From assembly GCF_900176515.1 (NCBI RefSeq), contig NZ_FWXV01000005.1, positions 653,234-717,233 of the forward strand: a DNA stretch of 64,000 bases, in the 5' to 3' direction. Of this stretch, positions 41,912 to 50,403 are shown piece by piece. The stretch comes from Kibdelosporangium aridum. GTDB lineage: Bacteria > Actinomycetota > Actinomycetes > Mycobacteriales > Pseudonocardiaceae. Numbering within the stretch: position 1 is the first letter of the stretch; each line of letters begins with the position of its first letter. A model generated the notes under the pieces. It was not told where the DNA came from and did no database searches. It worked only from the letters and a program-made list of their open reading frames with translations. A program made the translations under genes and the position numbers.

Positions 41912-43345
41912 ATGGCGACTCATCGTGAGCCAACCGATGTGACCGACCGGTTTCCAGCCAAACACCTGGCACGCCCGCAGATCCGGCAACTGCCGGAACC
42001 GCCCACGTCGACCTGGCGGATCATCGGTCCAGGTGTGATCGCGGCCGGAGTGGGCCTGGCGTCCGGTGAGTTCATCCTCTTTCCCTATATCGCCTCGCAG
42101 GTGGGCCTGGTCTTCGTCTGGGCGGCACTGGTCGGCGTGGTCACCCAGTTCTTCCTGAACATGGAGATCGAGCGTTACACGCTGGCCACCGGCGAGACCG
42201 CGCTGACCGGGTTCAGCCGGTTCTGGCGGCACTGGGGCCTGGTGTTCGCCCTGCTGACGTACCTGGCCAACATCTGGCCGGGATGGGTCACCAGCTCGGC
42301 GAGCATGGTCACCTACCTGTGGGGTGGCAACGTCCGGTGGATCGCGATCGGCATGCTCATCGTGATCGGGCTCATCCTCACCCTCGCCCCGATCGTCTAC
42401 GTCGCACTGGAACGCGCCGAGATGCTCAAAGTGGCCATGGTTCTCGTGCTGGTCGTCGTCGGCGCGGTGTTCGCGATCTCGGCGGACGCGTGGAGTGCCG
42501 TGCCGCAGATCATCACGGAGGCAAGCGTGCCGGTCGAACCGCTGGGGTTCGCGCTGCTGCTCGGTGCGCTCGCGTTCGCGGGCGCGGGCGGCGGGCAGAA
42601 CCTTGTGCAGAGCAACTGGATCCGCGACAAGCAGTTCGGCATGGGCCGCTATGTTCCGCGTATCGCCAGCCCGGTGACGGGTAAGCCCGAGGCCGCACCG
42701 AGTACTGGCTTCATCTTCGAACCGACTCCGGACAACCTCAGCCGGTGGCGGTCGTGGTGGCGGCTGGCCAACCGTGAGCAGGCCTACACGTTCGTGCTGA
42801 TCACGTTCGTCTCGATCCTGTTCACGTCGCTGCTGGCGTATTCGACTGTGTACGGCAAGCCAGGCCTGTCCAACAGCATCGGTTTCCTGCGCGTCGAAGG
42901 AGAACAGCTCAACGCCGCGGTCGGCGGCTGGTTCGGTGCGTTCTTCTGGTTCGTCGGTGCGTTCGCGTTGTTCGCCGCCGCGCTCGGCATCGTCGACTAC
43001 ACCAGCCGGCTGGCAGCAGACGTGATCAAGACCGCTTATGCCCGGCAGGCCAAGGAAAGCACGCTCTACTTCGGCCTTGTCTGGGCCTTGGTGCTGATCG
43101 GGTGCATCGTGCTGCTCGCCGGGCTCGACCAGCCGTTGGTGCTTCTGGTGGTGTCCGCCTGTGTCGGTGGGCTGATGATGTTCATCTACTCGGTGCTGCT
43201 GATCATCCTCAACCGTCGGGTGCTGCCGGAACAGATCCGGATCACGTGGCCGAGGATGGCCGCGCTGGGCTGGTCTGTCGGTCTGTTCGGTGTGCTCTCG
43301 GTGCTGACCATCATCACACAGGGCGCCAAGTTGTTCGGGGGCTGA
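41912..43345 (+). CDS. Nramp-related transporter lacking the canonical metal motifs
   Basis: This 477-residue protein has about eleven membrane segments. The first reads IIGPGVIAAGVGLASGEFIL, aligning with the Nramp opening, but the metal-binding DPGN is replaced by ASGE. The TM6 MPH motif is also missing; the equivalent stretch is LLGALAFAGAGGGQNLVQSN. Such proteins form a separate branch of the Nramp superfamily with unproven substrate. The ATG is preceded by GGGGTGGGG. The end overlaps the convergent unknown gene by 32 bases. It could move a cation other than Mn/Fe, or another solute. Confidence 0.85.
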   Translation: MATHREPTDVTDRFPAKHLARPQIRQLPEPPTSTWRIIGPGVIAAGVGLASGEFILFPYIASQVGLVFVWAALVGVVTQFFLNMEIERYTLATGETALTGFSRFWRHWGLVFALLTYLANIWPGWVTSSASMVTYLWGGNVRWIAIGMLIVIGLILTLAPIVYVALERAEMLKVAMVLVLVVVGAVFAISADAWSAVPQIITEASVPVEPLGFALLLGALAFAGAGGGQNLVQSNWIRDKQFGMGRYVPRIASPVTGKPEAAPSTGFIFEPTPDNLSRWRSWWRLANREQAYTFVLITFVSILFTSLLAYSTVYGKPGLSNSIGFLRVEGEQLNAAVGGWFGAFFWFVGAFALFAAALGIVDYTSRLAADVIKTAYARQAKESTLYFGLVWALVLIGCIVLLAGLDQPLVLLVVSACVGGLMMFIYSVLLIILNRRVLPEQIRITWPRMAALGWSVGLFGVLSVLTIITQGAKLFGG

Positions 43346-44417
43346 CCTTGTAGTCCAGCAAAGCGGCGACCCGCGCGGGATTGGCGAGCAAGTCGCGCCA
43401 CGAGTACACGGCAACGCCATCCGCGTCGGCCGAGGCCCGTAGCGCGGCAACCCAGTCAGCGTCGGTGATCTCGCGTGCTCGATTCCCGGAGGCGTACTCG
43501 GGCTCGAGATACTCCGCTCCAGCCTGCAAGCACGCCAGCAGGGTGCGGTTGGTCCTGGCGCGGGCGTCCGCGATCCGGCGGGGGATCCACGTGGCGGGAT
43601 CCCGTCGCTGGATCTGGAAGTAGAACATCAGCTCGTAGTGGTCGATCGACGCGTCCAAATCCCCGAAACGTTGTGCCAGAACCTCTTCCACCGCGTTGCC
43701 GAAGTCGTCCGTGCCCAAGCCGAACCCGTTGAGCAGCACCTTGATCCCGGGGTCGACGTCCCGCGCCGCCGCGCGCAGCACGGCCGCGGCTTCCGCGATC
43801 ACGCCGCACTTCCACGCCGTCCACTCCGGCCGCAACTGCCCGAGCAGGACTTCCGGGCGCCGCTCCGAATGCCCGGTCTCCTGGGCGAACCGGTCGAGGC
43901 ACCGGTCGCAGAAGCAATACTCGGCAATGTCCGACCGGGCGGTCTCCGGCATCCACAGCTCCCAGAACCCCGGGAACCGGATGAACGAAAGGAAGATCCC
44001 GTCCGGCCGCAGCCGGTCGACCACTTCCGAGATCCGTTCGGCCTTGCGCGCCAAGTACTTCCGGTCCGACGGGCACACGCCGACATACCACCCTGACGGC
44101 TCGAAGACCTGCCCGTGCTGGTCGATCGGCCGCAGCGAAGGATCGGCGGCGAAGGACTCGGGGTCGAAGAACACCGACGTGGACTCGTAGACCACGATCC
44201 CGCGTTCGCCCAGTGCGTCGCGGAACCCTTTGTCGCTGTAGGCGCCGTCGGGCGGTTGCTGGTCGACCGCACTGCCCGGCAACGGGTCGATCTGGTTCTG
44301 GATGAGAGCCCAGTCCACGCCGTGGCTTGCCATCGTGCCCGCTGCCTCAACCATGGTCAGCCCGTGGATGTTGCTCCAGTCGTAGCCGTACGCCTTCATC
44401 GCAACGATCCGGCTCAT
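43314..44417 (-). CDS. Putative TIM-barrel glycosidase-like protein, unknown function
   Basis: This protein has 367 residues from the ATG of MSRIVAMKAYGYDWSNIHG; a promoter with -10 TATACC ends seven bases before this ATG, which supports leaderless translation from it. It carries the segment YCFCDRCLDRFAQETGHSE, a CxxC pair often seen in hypothetical glycoside-hydrolase-like barrels. Segments such as DGIFLSFIRFPGFWELW and IKVLLNGFGLGTDDFGNAVEE suggest barrel strands. No signal peptide. The catalytic residues cannot be assigned with confidence, so no activity is claimed. It is convergent with the Nramp gene and divergent from the methyltransferase. Confidence 0.7.
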   Translation of the reverse strand: MSRIVAMKAYGYDWSNIHGLTMVEAAGTMASHGVDWALIQNQIDPLPGSAVDQQPPDGAYSDKGFRDALGERGIVVYESTSVFFDPESFAADPSLRPIDQHGQVFEPSGWYVGVCPSDRKYLARKAERISEVVDRLRPDGIFLSFIRFPGFWELWMPETARSDIAEYCFCDRCLDRFAQETGHSERRPEVLLGQLRPEWTAWKCGVIAEAAAVLRAAARDVDPGIKVLLNGFGLGTDDFGNAVEEVLAQRFGDLDASIDHYELMFYFQIQRRDPATWIPRRIADARARTNRTLLACLQAGAEYLEPEYASGNRAREITDADWVAALRASADADGVAVYSWRDLLANPARVAALLDYKVSPRTTWRPV

Positions 44418-44424
44418 GGCAACC

Positions 44425-44453
44425 GGTATAGCGGTCAATGACCGCGGTGTCCA
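44425..44453 (-). promoter_or_regulatory. Promoter of the barrel-like gene, leaderless type
   Basis: Minus strand TGGACA (44453-44448), 17 bases, TATACC (44430-44425). The -10 ends seven bases before the ATG at 44417, the spacing expected when the A of ATG is the first transcribed base. Confidence 0.6.
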
Positions 44454-44517
44454 CGCCGTGTCCCGGTCACCGGCCAGTCACATTTCAGCCGATTGGGTGA
44501 TATTCGGTGCGGGGCCG

Positions 44518-44548
44518 TTGATTCGTCCTTTCTGGACGAACCGATAGT
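44518..44548 (+). promoter_or_regulatory. Promoter with embedded perfect inverted repeat before the methyltransferase
   Basis: TTGATT (44518-44523) and GATAGT (44543-44548) are 19 bases apart. Between and overlapping them lies TTCGTCC-TTTCT-GGACGAA (44522-44540), with perfect 7-base arms. The GTG start at 44557 is only eight bases after the -10, so the message is probably leaderless. The long spacer with a repeat inside recalls promoters bent by MerR-type activators, or it may be a repressor site. Confidence 0.55.
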
Positions 44549-44556
44549 GTTCCGGT

Positions 44557-45297
44557 GTGATTGGTGAAGACGGGTATTTCGGTGAGGGCGTGGCGCGGCG
44601 GTGGGATGACGCGTCGTCGGACATGTTCCTGCCTGGCATTGTCGACACCGCTGTCGACGTGCTCGCGGATCTCGCCGCCGGTGGGACGGCGCTGGAGTTG
44701 GGGATCGGGACCGGCCGGATCGCGCTTCCGCTGGCGCAGCGCGGGGTCAAGGTGCGCGGGATCGACTTGTCGCGGGCGATGGTGGCCCGGCTGCACGCCA
44801 AACCCGGCGGCAGCGCGATCGACGTGACCATCGGCGACTTCTCCAGCACTCGCGTCCCGGACACGTTTTCGCTGGTCTACAGCGTGTTCAACACCATAAC
44901 CAACCTCAGGACACAGCAAGCGCAGGTGGCGTGCTTCCGTAACGTCGCCGAGCACCTCGCGCCCGGTGGCCGGTTCGTGGTCGAGGTCGAGGTGCCCGAG
45001 GTGCGCAAGCTCCCGGCCGGGCACAAGATCGTTCCCTTGTACACCAGCCCGACCCAGTGGGCGTTCGACGTGTACGACTTCGCCACGCAGTCGCTGACGT
45101 CGAACTACGTCGAAGTCACCAACGGGCGTGGCGAGTACCAGTCGATTCCGTTCCGCTACGTCTGGCCTTCCGAACTGGACCTGATGGCACAACTCGCCGG
45201 CCTGCGGCTGTCCAACCGGTGGGGCGGCTGGACGAGGCACGCCTTCACGCACGAAAGCACCAAGCACGTGTCGGTGTACGAGAAGCCCGAGTTCTAG
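44557..45297 (+). CDS. SAM-dependent class I methyltransferase
   Basis: This 246-residue cytoplasmic enzyme has the SAM-binding motif ALELGIGTGRIALPLAQRG, the acidic residue VRGIDLSRAMVARL, and motif II around DTFSLVYSVFNTITNL. The C-terminal half (FRYVWPSELDLMAQLAGLRL) is typical of small-molecule methyltransferases. The substrate is unknown. The GTG start is almost directly behind a promoter with an inverted repeat. The end overlaps the convergent ABC gene by four bases. Confidence 0.9.
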   Translation: MIGEDGYFGEGVARRWDDASSDMFLPGIVDTAVDVLADLAAGGTALELGIGTGRIALPLAQRGVKVRGIDLSRAMVARLHAKPGGSAIDVTIGDFSSTRVPDTFSLVYSVFNTITNLRTQQAQVACFRNVAEHLAPGGRFVVEVEVPEVRKLPAGHKIVPLYTSPTQWAFDVYDFATQSLTSNYVEVTNGRGEYQSIPFRYVWPSELDLMAQLAGLRLSNRWGGWTRHAFTHESTKHVSVYEKPEF

Positions 45298-47021
45298 GCC
45301 AGCCGCCACCCCTGCCCGCTTGACCGTGCGTGCCAGAGCCGCGCGTACGAACCGTCTGCGGCGATGAGGGACTGGTGTGTCCCGGCCTCGACCGCGCGAC
45401 CGTCCTCGACGACAACGATCTGGTCGGCATCGACGACGTTGCTCAGCCGATGCGCGATGAGCAGCACGGTGCTGTGCTGAGCGAGTTGGCGGATAGAGCG
45501 CTGCAGGTAGCGTTCGTTCTCCGGGTCGAGCGCGGCGGTGGCCTCGTCCAACAGCACGATCGGCGCCCGCTTGAGCAGGGCTCGCGCGATCGATACCCGC
45601 TGGCGTTCGCCACCGGACAAGGCCACCCCGCCTTCGCCGACTCGGGTGTCCCAGCCGTTCGGCAGACGCGCGACGATCTCGTCCACTCCGGCAAGCCGGG
45701 CCGCTTCGACGAATTGCGCGTCGGTGGCCTCCGGCCGGCCGAGCCTGATGTTGGCCGCCAAGGTGTCGTCGAACAGGTAGACGTCCTGGAAGACCAGGGC
45801 GAGCTGGCGAGTCAGGTCCTCGGTACGCAGGTCGCGGACGTCGGCACCGCCGACCCGGACGGCCCCGCGCTGGGTGTCCCAGAACCGGCTGATGAGCCGG
45901 ATAACGGTCGTCTTGCCGGATCCCGACGGCCCGACCAGCGCGGTCACCGAGCCGGGCGGCACGGTGAGCGAGAAGTCGCGGAGCACCGGCGTTTGCGGCT
46001 CGTAGCCGAAGGTGACGTTGTCCAGTTCGATCAGCCCTGGCTCGCTGAGCGACGAAGACTCCTCCGGTTCGGGCATTCCCTGTTCGCGGAGCACGTCGGT
46101 GAGACGGTGCAGGTCATTCCCGGCGATACGGATAGCGCCCGCGTACTCGCTGACATCGGCGAGCGGGCCCGCGAAGCGGAACGCGAGTGCGATCAACGCG
46201 ACCGCGACCACGGGAGAAACGGATCCGTCGAGCACGAGCCACACCCCGGCCAACATCAGCGCGGTCACGGCGAGCTGCACCGCGAGTCCGCTGACGCTCA
46301 GGCCAACCACGGCTTGGCCCAGGGTGCGGCGACGGGTTCGCCGCTGTGCCTCGATGGCGTCTTCGAGCGGCTGGTAGCCGTGGATGCTCCGGCCGAACGC
46401 GCGCAACACCCGCTGTTTCTGGCCGAACTCGATGACTCTGGTGCCTGCCTCGACATCGGCGGCATGGTTGCGCGCCTCCCCACGGGCCACACTCGCCGCG
46501 GCGAAGCGGAACGCGAACGCCAGCACGGGAATGGACAGCGCGGTTGCGAGCCCGAGACGCCAGTCGTACCAGAACAAGGCAATCGTCACCGTGGCAGGTG
46601 CCGCGACACTGATCACCAAGGGGGCCAACAGGTGCGCGAAGATCCCGGTGATCATCATGGTGCCGTCGGTGGCCACGCGGGTCAGCCGCCCGGTGCGGTC
46701 GGCGTCGAACCAGCCCAGCGGCAGGCTCACCAGGTGGTCGCCGAGACGCTGGTGCGTCGACGACAATGTCTCCAGTGCGGCGGCAGATCCGCGCATGGTC
46801 TGCACATATCGCACGATGCCCGCTGCCACGGTCACGATCGCCAGTGTCAGCAGATGCGTGTCGATGGCGTCCCAGTCGCCGGACGCGAGATCCACGATCA
46901 CTGGCACGAGCAGCGCTGCGGCGACGCCGCTGAGTACGCCGTACAACAGAGTCCAGGCCACATATATGGTGAGGATGTGGGCTTTGCCCGGTCCAAGCAG
47001 CAGTCGCAGATCGGTGATCAT
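45294..47021 (-). CDS. ABC transporter with fused membrane and ATPase domains, subunit 2 (IrtB/YbtQ-like)
   Basis: This half-transporter has 575 residues from the ATG of MITDLRLLLGPGKAHILTI, whose ATGA overlaps the stop of subunit 1. Six membrane segments occupy residues 15-300. The ATPase domain has Walker A GPSGSGKTTVIRLISRF, signature VALSGGERQRVSIARALL and Walker B IVLLDEATAALDPENE, all intact. Two such half-transporters encoded together under an AraC regulator match the arrangement of siderophore importers (YbtPQ, IrtAB), though drug exporters have the same fold. No siderophore-interacting domain is fused. Confidence 0.9.
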   Translation of the reverse strand: MITDLRLLLGPGKAHILTIYVAWTLLYGVLSGVAAALLVPVIVDLASGDWDAIDTHLLTLAIVTVAAGIVRYVQTMRGSAAALETLSSTHQRLGDHLVSLPLGWFDADRTGRLTRVATDGTMMITGIFAHLLAPLVISVAAPATVTIALFWYDWRLGLATALSIPVLAFAFRFAAASVARGEARNHAADVEAGTRVIEFGQKQRVLRAFGRSIHGYQPLEDAIEAQRRTRRRTLGQAVVGLSVSGLAVQLAVTALMLAGVWLVLDGSVSPVVAVALIALAFRFAGPLADVSEYAGAIRIAGNDLHRLTDVLREQGMPEPEESSSLSEPGLIELDNVTFGYEPQTPVLRDFSLTVPPGSVTALVGPSGSGKTTVIRLISRFWDTQRGAVRVGGADVRDLRTEDLTRQLALVFQDVYLFDDTLAANIRLGRPEATDAQFVEAARLAGVDEIVARLPNGWDTRVGEGGVALSGGERQRVSIARALLKRAPIVLLDEATAALDPENERYLQRSIRQLAQHSTVLLIAHRLSNVVDADQIVVVEDGRAVEAGTHQSLIAADGSYARLWHARSSGQGWRLA

Positions 47022-48763
47022 GCGGCGACCCCCTCGTGTGCATCCCACATGCGTGCGTACTGCCCGCGCACGGCGAGTAGTTCGGTATGAGTGCCGGTCT
47101 CCACGACCTGTCCACGGTCGAGCACGACGATCTGGTCGGCGCTGGTGATGGTGGCGAGCCGGTGCGCGATCACCAGCACAGTCCGCCCACCGACCAAGCG
47201 CGAAAGCGCGTCCTGGATCGCGGCTTCCGACTCCGGGTCGGCGAAGGCAGTGGCCTCGTCGAGCACCAGGATCGGCGTATCGGCGAGCAACGCCCGCGCG
47301 ATGCTGATCCGCTGCGCCTCACCTCCGGAGAGCCGGACATCCTGGCCGACAACAGAGTCATAGCCGCGTGGCAACGCGGTGATCCGGTCGTGGATCATGG
47401 CCGCGCGGCACGCGTCCGCGATCTCGCTGTCTGTCGCTTGTGGACGGCCGAGTGCGACGTTGTCCCGGATCGACCCGCCCAGCAGCTGCACGTCCTGCAG
47501 CACGAACCCGACGAGCCGGTAGAGCTCTGCCGGGTCGATGTCCCGGATGTCCACGCCGCCGATGTGGATCGCGCCACCGGTGACGTCGTGGAACCGGGGG
47601 AGCAGCGTGGCCAGAGTCGACTTCCCCGAACCGGACGGGCCCACCAAGGCCGTCACCGAACCCGGTTCGCAGGTGAAGCTCACGCCGTGCAGGACCTCAT
47701 GACCGTCATAGGCGAACCGAACCGAGCGGTACTCGACCCCATGGCCCGACGGACGTTGCGGCGATTTGGGCGCTGGCAGCGCCGGGACTTGTAGCAGCTC
47801 GTGGATCCGCTGCGCGGCGGCCTTGGCACCGCGCTGGTTCATCGCGGCGAAACCGAGCGGCTCGATCGCGACCGGGATCACGCACGCCAGCAGCACACAG
47901 GCCACCGCTTCACCGGCACTGACCCACCCCTGACTGACGAACCACGCACCACCCGCGACGGCGATCAGGCCGACCACGGGAGCGGAGACCAATAGTCCTG
48001 CCAGTGCTTCGATGCGGTTCATCGGCTGGACCCATGCGGCGAAGAAGTCCGTGTACTCGGTGGCGGCCTGCCGGTAGGCGGCGTGCGCCTTGCGGGCCCG
48101 GCCGAAGGCCTTCACCACCGCGATGCCCGAGATGAACTCGACCAGCGCACTGCCCAGCCGTGCGTTGCTCTCGTCGAGCTTGCGGATGACTTCGTTGGAG
48201 CCGCGTTCCATCCAGGCGTAGGCGGCGATGTACAGCGGGATCGTGGCGATCGCGAGCAGGGCCAGCCGCCAGTCCAGGATGACGAGATACGCCAGCGCAC
48301 CGAGTGGCGTCACGGCAGCCGCTGTCACCTCGACCGCTTGATGAGCGACCAGCTGGTGCAAGGCGTCCACGTCACCCATCGCGGTCTTGCGTAACCGGCC
48401 GGAGGAGTTCCGGGCGAACCAGCCGAGTGGGACCCGGCCGAGGTGAGCGATCATGCGACGGCGCAGGATTGCCTGCAGCCGCACGTCCGCTATGTGCGTG
48501 ATCGTCAACGCGGCGCTCATCAGCCCGCCGCGCAGCACCAGCCCGCCGACGATCAGCACTGCCACCACGGCCACCCGGTCGCGGTCGACCGGCGTCGCCA
48601 ACAGCGCGTCGGTCAGCTCGACCAGACCCACGAACGGAGCCAGCCCGGCCAACGCACCCAGGGCACTGAGCACACACGCCAACCGGATACGACCGGCGAC
48701 GGGACGACGCACTTGGTTGAGCGAACGATCGTGAGACATGGCCACGACCTTGGCGCGGCTCAC
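47018..48763 (-). CDS. ABC transporter with fused membrane and ATPase domains, subunit 1 (IrtA/YbtP-like)
   Basis: This 581-residue half-transporter starts at a GTG that overlaps the stop of the AraC gene (GTGA); an ATG eight codons later is an alternative. Six membrane segments are followed by an ATPase with Walker A GPSGSGKSTLATLLPRF, signature VRLSGGEAQRISIARALL and Walker B ILVLDEATAFADPESE. The ATAFADPESE form is typical of the YbtP/IrtA-type siderophore transporters. Both ATP sites of the heterodimer look competent. The operon order is AraC, subunit 1, subunit 2. Confidence 0.9.
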   Translation of the reverse strand: MSRAKVVAMSHDRSLNQVRRPVAGRIRLACVLSALGALAGLAPFVGLVELTDALLATPVDRDRVAVVAVLIVGGLVLRGGLMSAALTITHIADVRLQAILRRRMIAHLGRVPLGWFARNSSGRLRKTAMGDVDALHQLVAHQAVEVTAAAVTPLGALAYLVILDWRLALLAIATIPLYIAAYAWMERGSNEVIRKLDESNARLGSALVEFISGIAVVKAFGRARKAHAAYRQAATEYTDFFAAWVQPMNRIEALAGLLVSAPVVGLIAVAGGAWFVSQGWVSAGEAVACVLLACVIPVAIEPLGFAAMNQRGAKAAAQRIHELLQVPALPAPKSPQRPSGHGVEYRSVRFAYDGHEVLHGVSFTCEPGSVTALVGPSGSGKSTLATLLPRFHDVTGGAIHIGGVDIRDIDPAELYRLVGFVLQDVQLLGGSIRDNVALGRPQATDSEIADACRAAMIHDRITALPRGYDSVVGQDVRLSGGEAQRISIARALLADTPILVLDEATAFADPESEAAIQDALSRLVGGRTVLVIAHRLATITSADQIVVLDRGQVVETGTHTELLAVRGQYARMWDAHEGVAA

Positions 48764-49569
48764 CCGATGGCGTCTTGGACGAATGTTCCTTCTTGCCAGT
48801 CGCGGTACAGCGACCCAGGCGTGTAGCCGGCGAGTTCCTTCAGGTCACGGGTGAGGTGAGATTGATCCGCGTAGCCGTGGACCGCCGCGACCTCGGTGGC
48901 CGCCGTCCCATCCACAATGGCTTGGATCGCGGGGGAGAGGCGCACGATCATGGCTGCCCGCTTGGGAGTCACCCCGATCTGGGCGGTGAACCTCGACCAC
49001 AGGCGCTTGCGGCTCCACCCCGTCTGCGCCGCCAAGTCGCCGATCCGGCGTTGCCCACCACTGGCCACGAGCTCACGCCAGACGAAGGCGATCTCCGGGT
49101 CGACGGATCGGTTTGTCCGCAGCTTCTCGGCGAGGGCGGCACGCAGGTGGCTGAACCGCTCCTCCCAGCGATCGGTGCTGGCCAGTGCGGCGCGAAGACG
49201 GTGGGCTTCGGCGCCCCACACGTCCTCGAAGCTGACGACTGTCCCGGCCAACTCGGCGACCGCGCCGTCCAGGACAGCATGCGCCGTGACCGGCGAGAGG
49301 TGGATGTCCACGCAGGCCACGTCCTGGCCGAGCACCCGCACCGAGCTGACGCCCAGTCCGCTGGCAATTCCGGCCGTCACCGGGCGCTGCTGGTCGAGCC
49401 GCAGTTCACCGTCGATCATGAGCACGATCGTCAGCCGTGGCGAAGGCAGGATCCGCATGTCCAGCCCGGTTCCGGCGCGGTCGTGGTAGCCGAGGAGTTC
49501 CACGTCGTGGCCGGGCAGCGCTGACTGGACGACCTCCCAGCCGCCTGCCTGCTCAGCGACCAGCGCCAT
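48760..49569 (-). CDS. AraC-family transcriptional regulator of the ABC operon
   Basis: This regulator has 269 residues from the ATG of MALVAEQAGGWEVVQ; a promoter -10 ends only four bases before the ATG at 49590, which therefore lies upstream of the expected transcript start and was rejected. The N-terminal 160 residues form a sensor domain. The C-terminal DNA-binding domain has the double helix-turn-helix, first GDLAAQTGWSRKRLWSRFTA and second AAVHGYADQSHLTRDLKELA. It is the first gene of the ABC operon (GTGA overlap), like YbtA next to YbtPQ. The signal may be iron-siderophore status, inferred from context only. Confidence 0.87.
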   Translation of the reverse strand: MALVAEQAGGWEVVQSALPGHDVELLGYHDRAGTGLDMRILPSPRLTIVLMIDGELRLDQQRPVTAGIASGLGVSSVRVLGQDVACVDIHLSPVTAHAVLDGAVAELAGTVVSFEDVWGAEAHRLRAALASTDRWEERFSHLRAALAEKLRTNRSVDPEIAFVWRELVASGGQRRIGDLAAQTGWSRKRLWSRFTAQIGVTPKRAAMIVRLSPAIQAIVDGTAATEVAAVHGYADQSHLTRDLKELAGYTPGSLYRDWQEGTFVQDAIG

Positions 49570-49594
49570 CGGCCCGATTCCCCTCCACATCCCG

Positions 49595-49623
49595 AAACTA
49601 TCCGATCACCGGAACCCTGTCAC
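49595..49623 (-). promoter_or_regulatory. Candidate promoter of the AraC-ABC operon
   Basis: Minus strand GTGACA (49623-49618), 17 bases, TAGTTT (49600-49595). The expected transcript start is about seven bases downstream, leaving GGAGGGG in the leader before the ATG at 49569. Confidence 0.45.
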
Positions 49624-49743
49624 CGCGAATCACACTTAACGAACTCGAAGCCCATTCGCCGCCGAAACGTGCGATCTGCCCGTTTCCTCCGATACCGTCG
49701 CCGAAGTGTCACTTTCTGCCACCATCACCAGGGGGATTACGTC

Positions 49744-50355
49744 ATGAGTCCACGGATCGCGGTCGTGTACTACTCGGCGACCGGCAACGTGCACGCGACG
49801 GCCGAAGCCATCGCCGAAGGTGCGGCGGATGCCGGGGCGGACGTGCGCCTGCGGCGAGTCGCTGAGGCGGCGCCGGACGAAGCCATCGACAAGAACCCGG
49901 ACTGGCGCGCTCATCTCGATGCCACCGCGGCCATTCCCGTTGCCACACTGGAAGACCTGACGTGGGCCGACGGCTTCGCGTTCGGCACACCGACCCGGTA
50001 CGGCAACATCGCCGCCCAGCTCAAAGCGTTCATCGACACCACAGGCGGCATCTGGGAACGCGGCGATCTGGCCAACAAACCGGTCACCGGCTTCACCAGC
50101 TCGGTGGAACGGCACGGCGGCCAGGAATCGACCTTGCTGGCGCTGTACAACATCATGCACCACTGGGGTTGCATCATCGTCCCAACCGGTTACGTCGACT
50201 ACGACATCATTCACGCGGCGGGCGGAAACCCTTACGGCATCAGCCACATCGCCGACAGCGGCCTGCCGGGCAAGGAAACCATCGTCGCCGCGAAGTACCA
50301 AGGCGGACGGCTCGCGCAGATCACCAAGCTGCTGACGCCCTTGCGCGCTGGCTGA
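49744..50355 (+). CDS. WrbA-like NAD(P)H:quinone oxidoreductase (flavodoxin fold)
   Basis: This flavoprotein has 203 residues from the ATG of MSPRIAVVYYSATGNVHATA, behind AGGGGG. The FMN phosphate loop is YYSATGNVHATAEAIAEGA. The further FMN contacts FGTPTRYGNIAAQLKAFIDT and FTSSVERHGGQESTLLALY match WrbA. WrbA-type enzymes reduce quinones by two electrons and so avoid semiquinone stress. It converges on an MmyB-like regulator gene 48 bases away and is divergent from the AraC gene. Confidence 0.92.
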   Translation: MSPRIAVVYYSATGNVHATAEAIAEGAADAGADVRLRRVAEAAPDEAIDKNPDWRAHLDATAAIPVATLEDLTWADGFAFGTPTRYGNIAAQLKAFIDTTGGIWERGDLANKPVTGFTSSVERHGGQESTLLALYNIMHHWGCIIVPTGYVDYDIIHAAGGNPYGISHIADSGLPGKETIVAAKYQGGRLAQITKLLTPLRAG

Positions 50356-50403
50356 ACCGCGGTCGTCGAGTCGCGCGGCCGTTCGCGGCCGCGCTGGCGA
50401 ACC

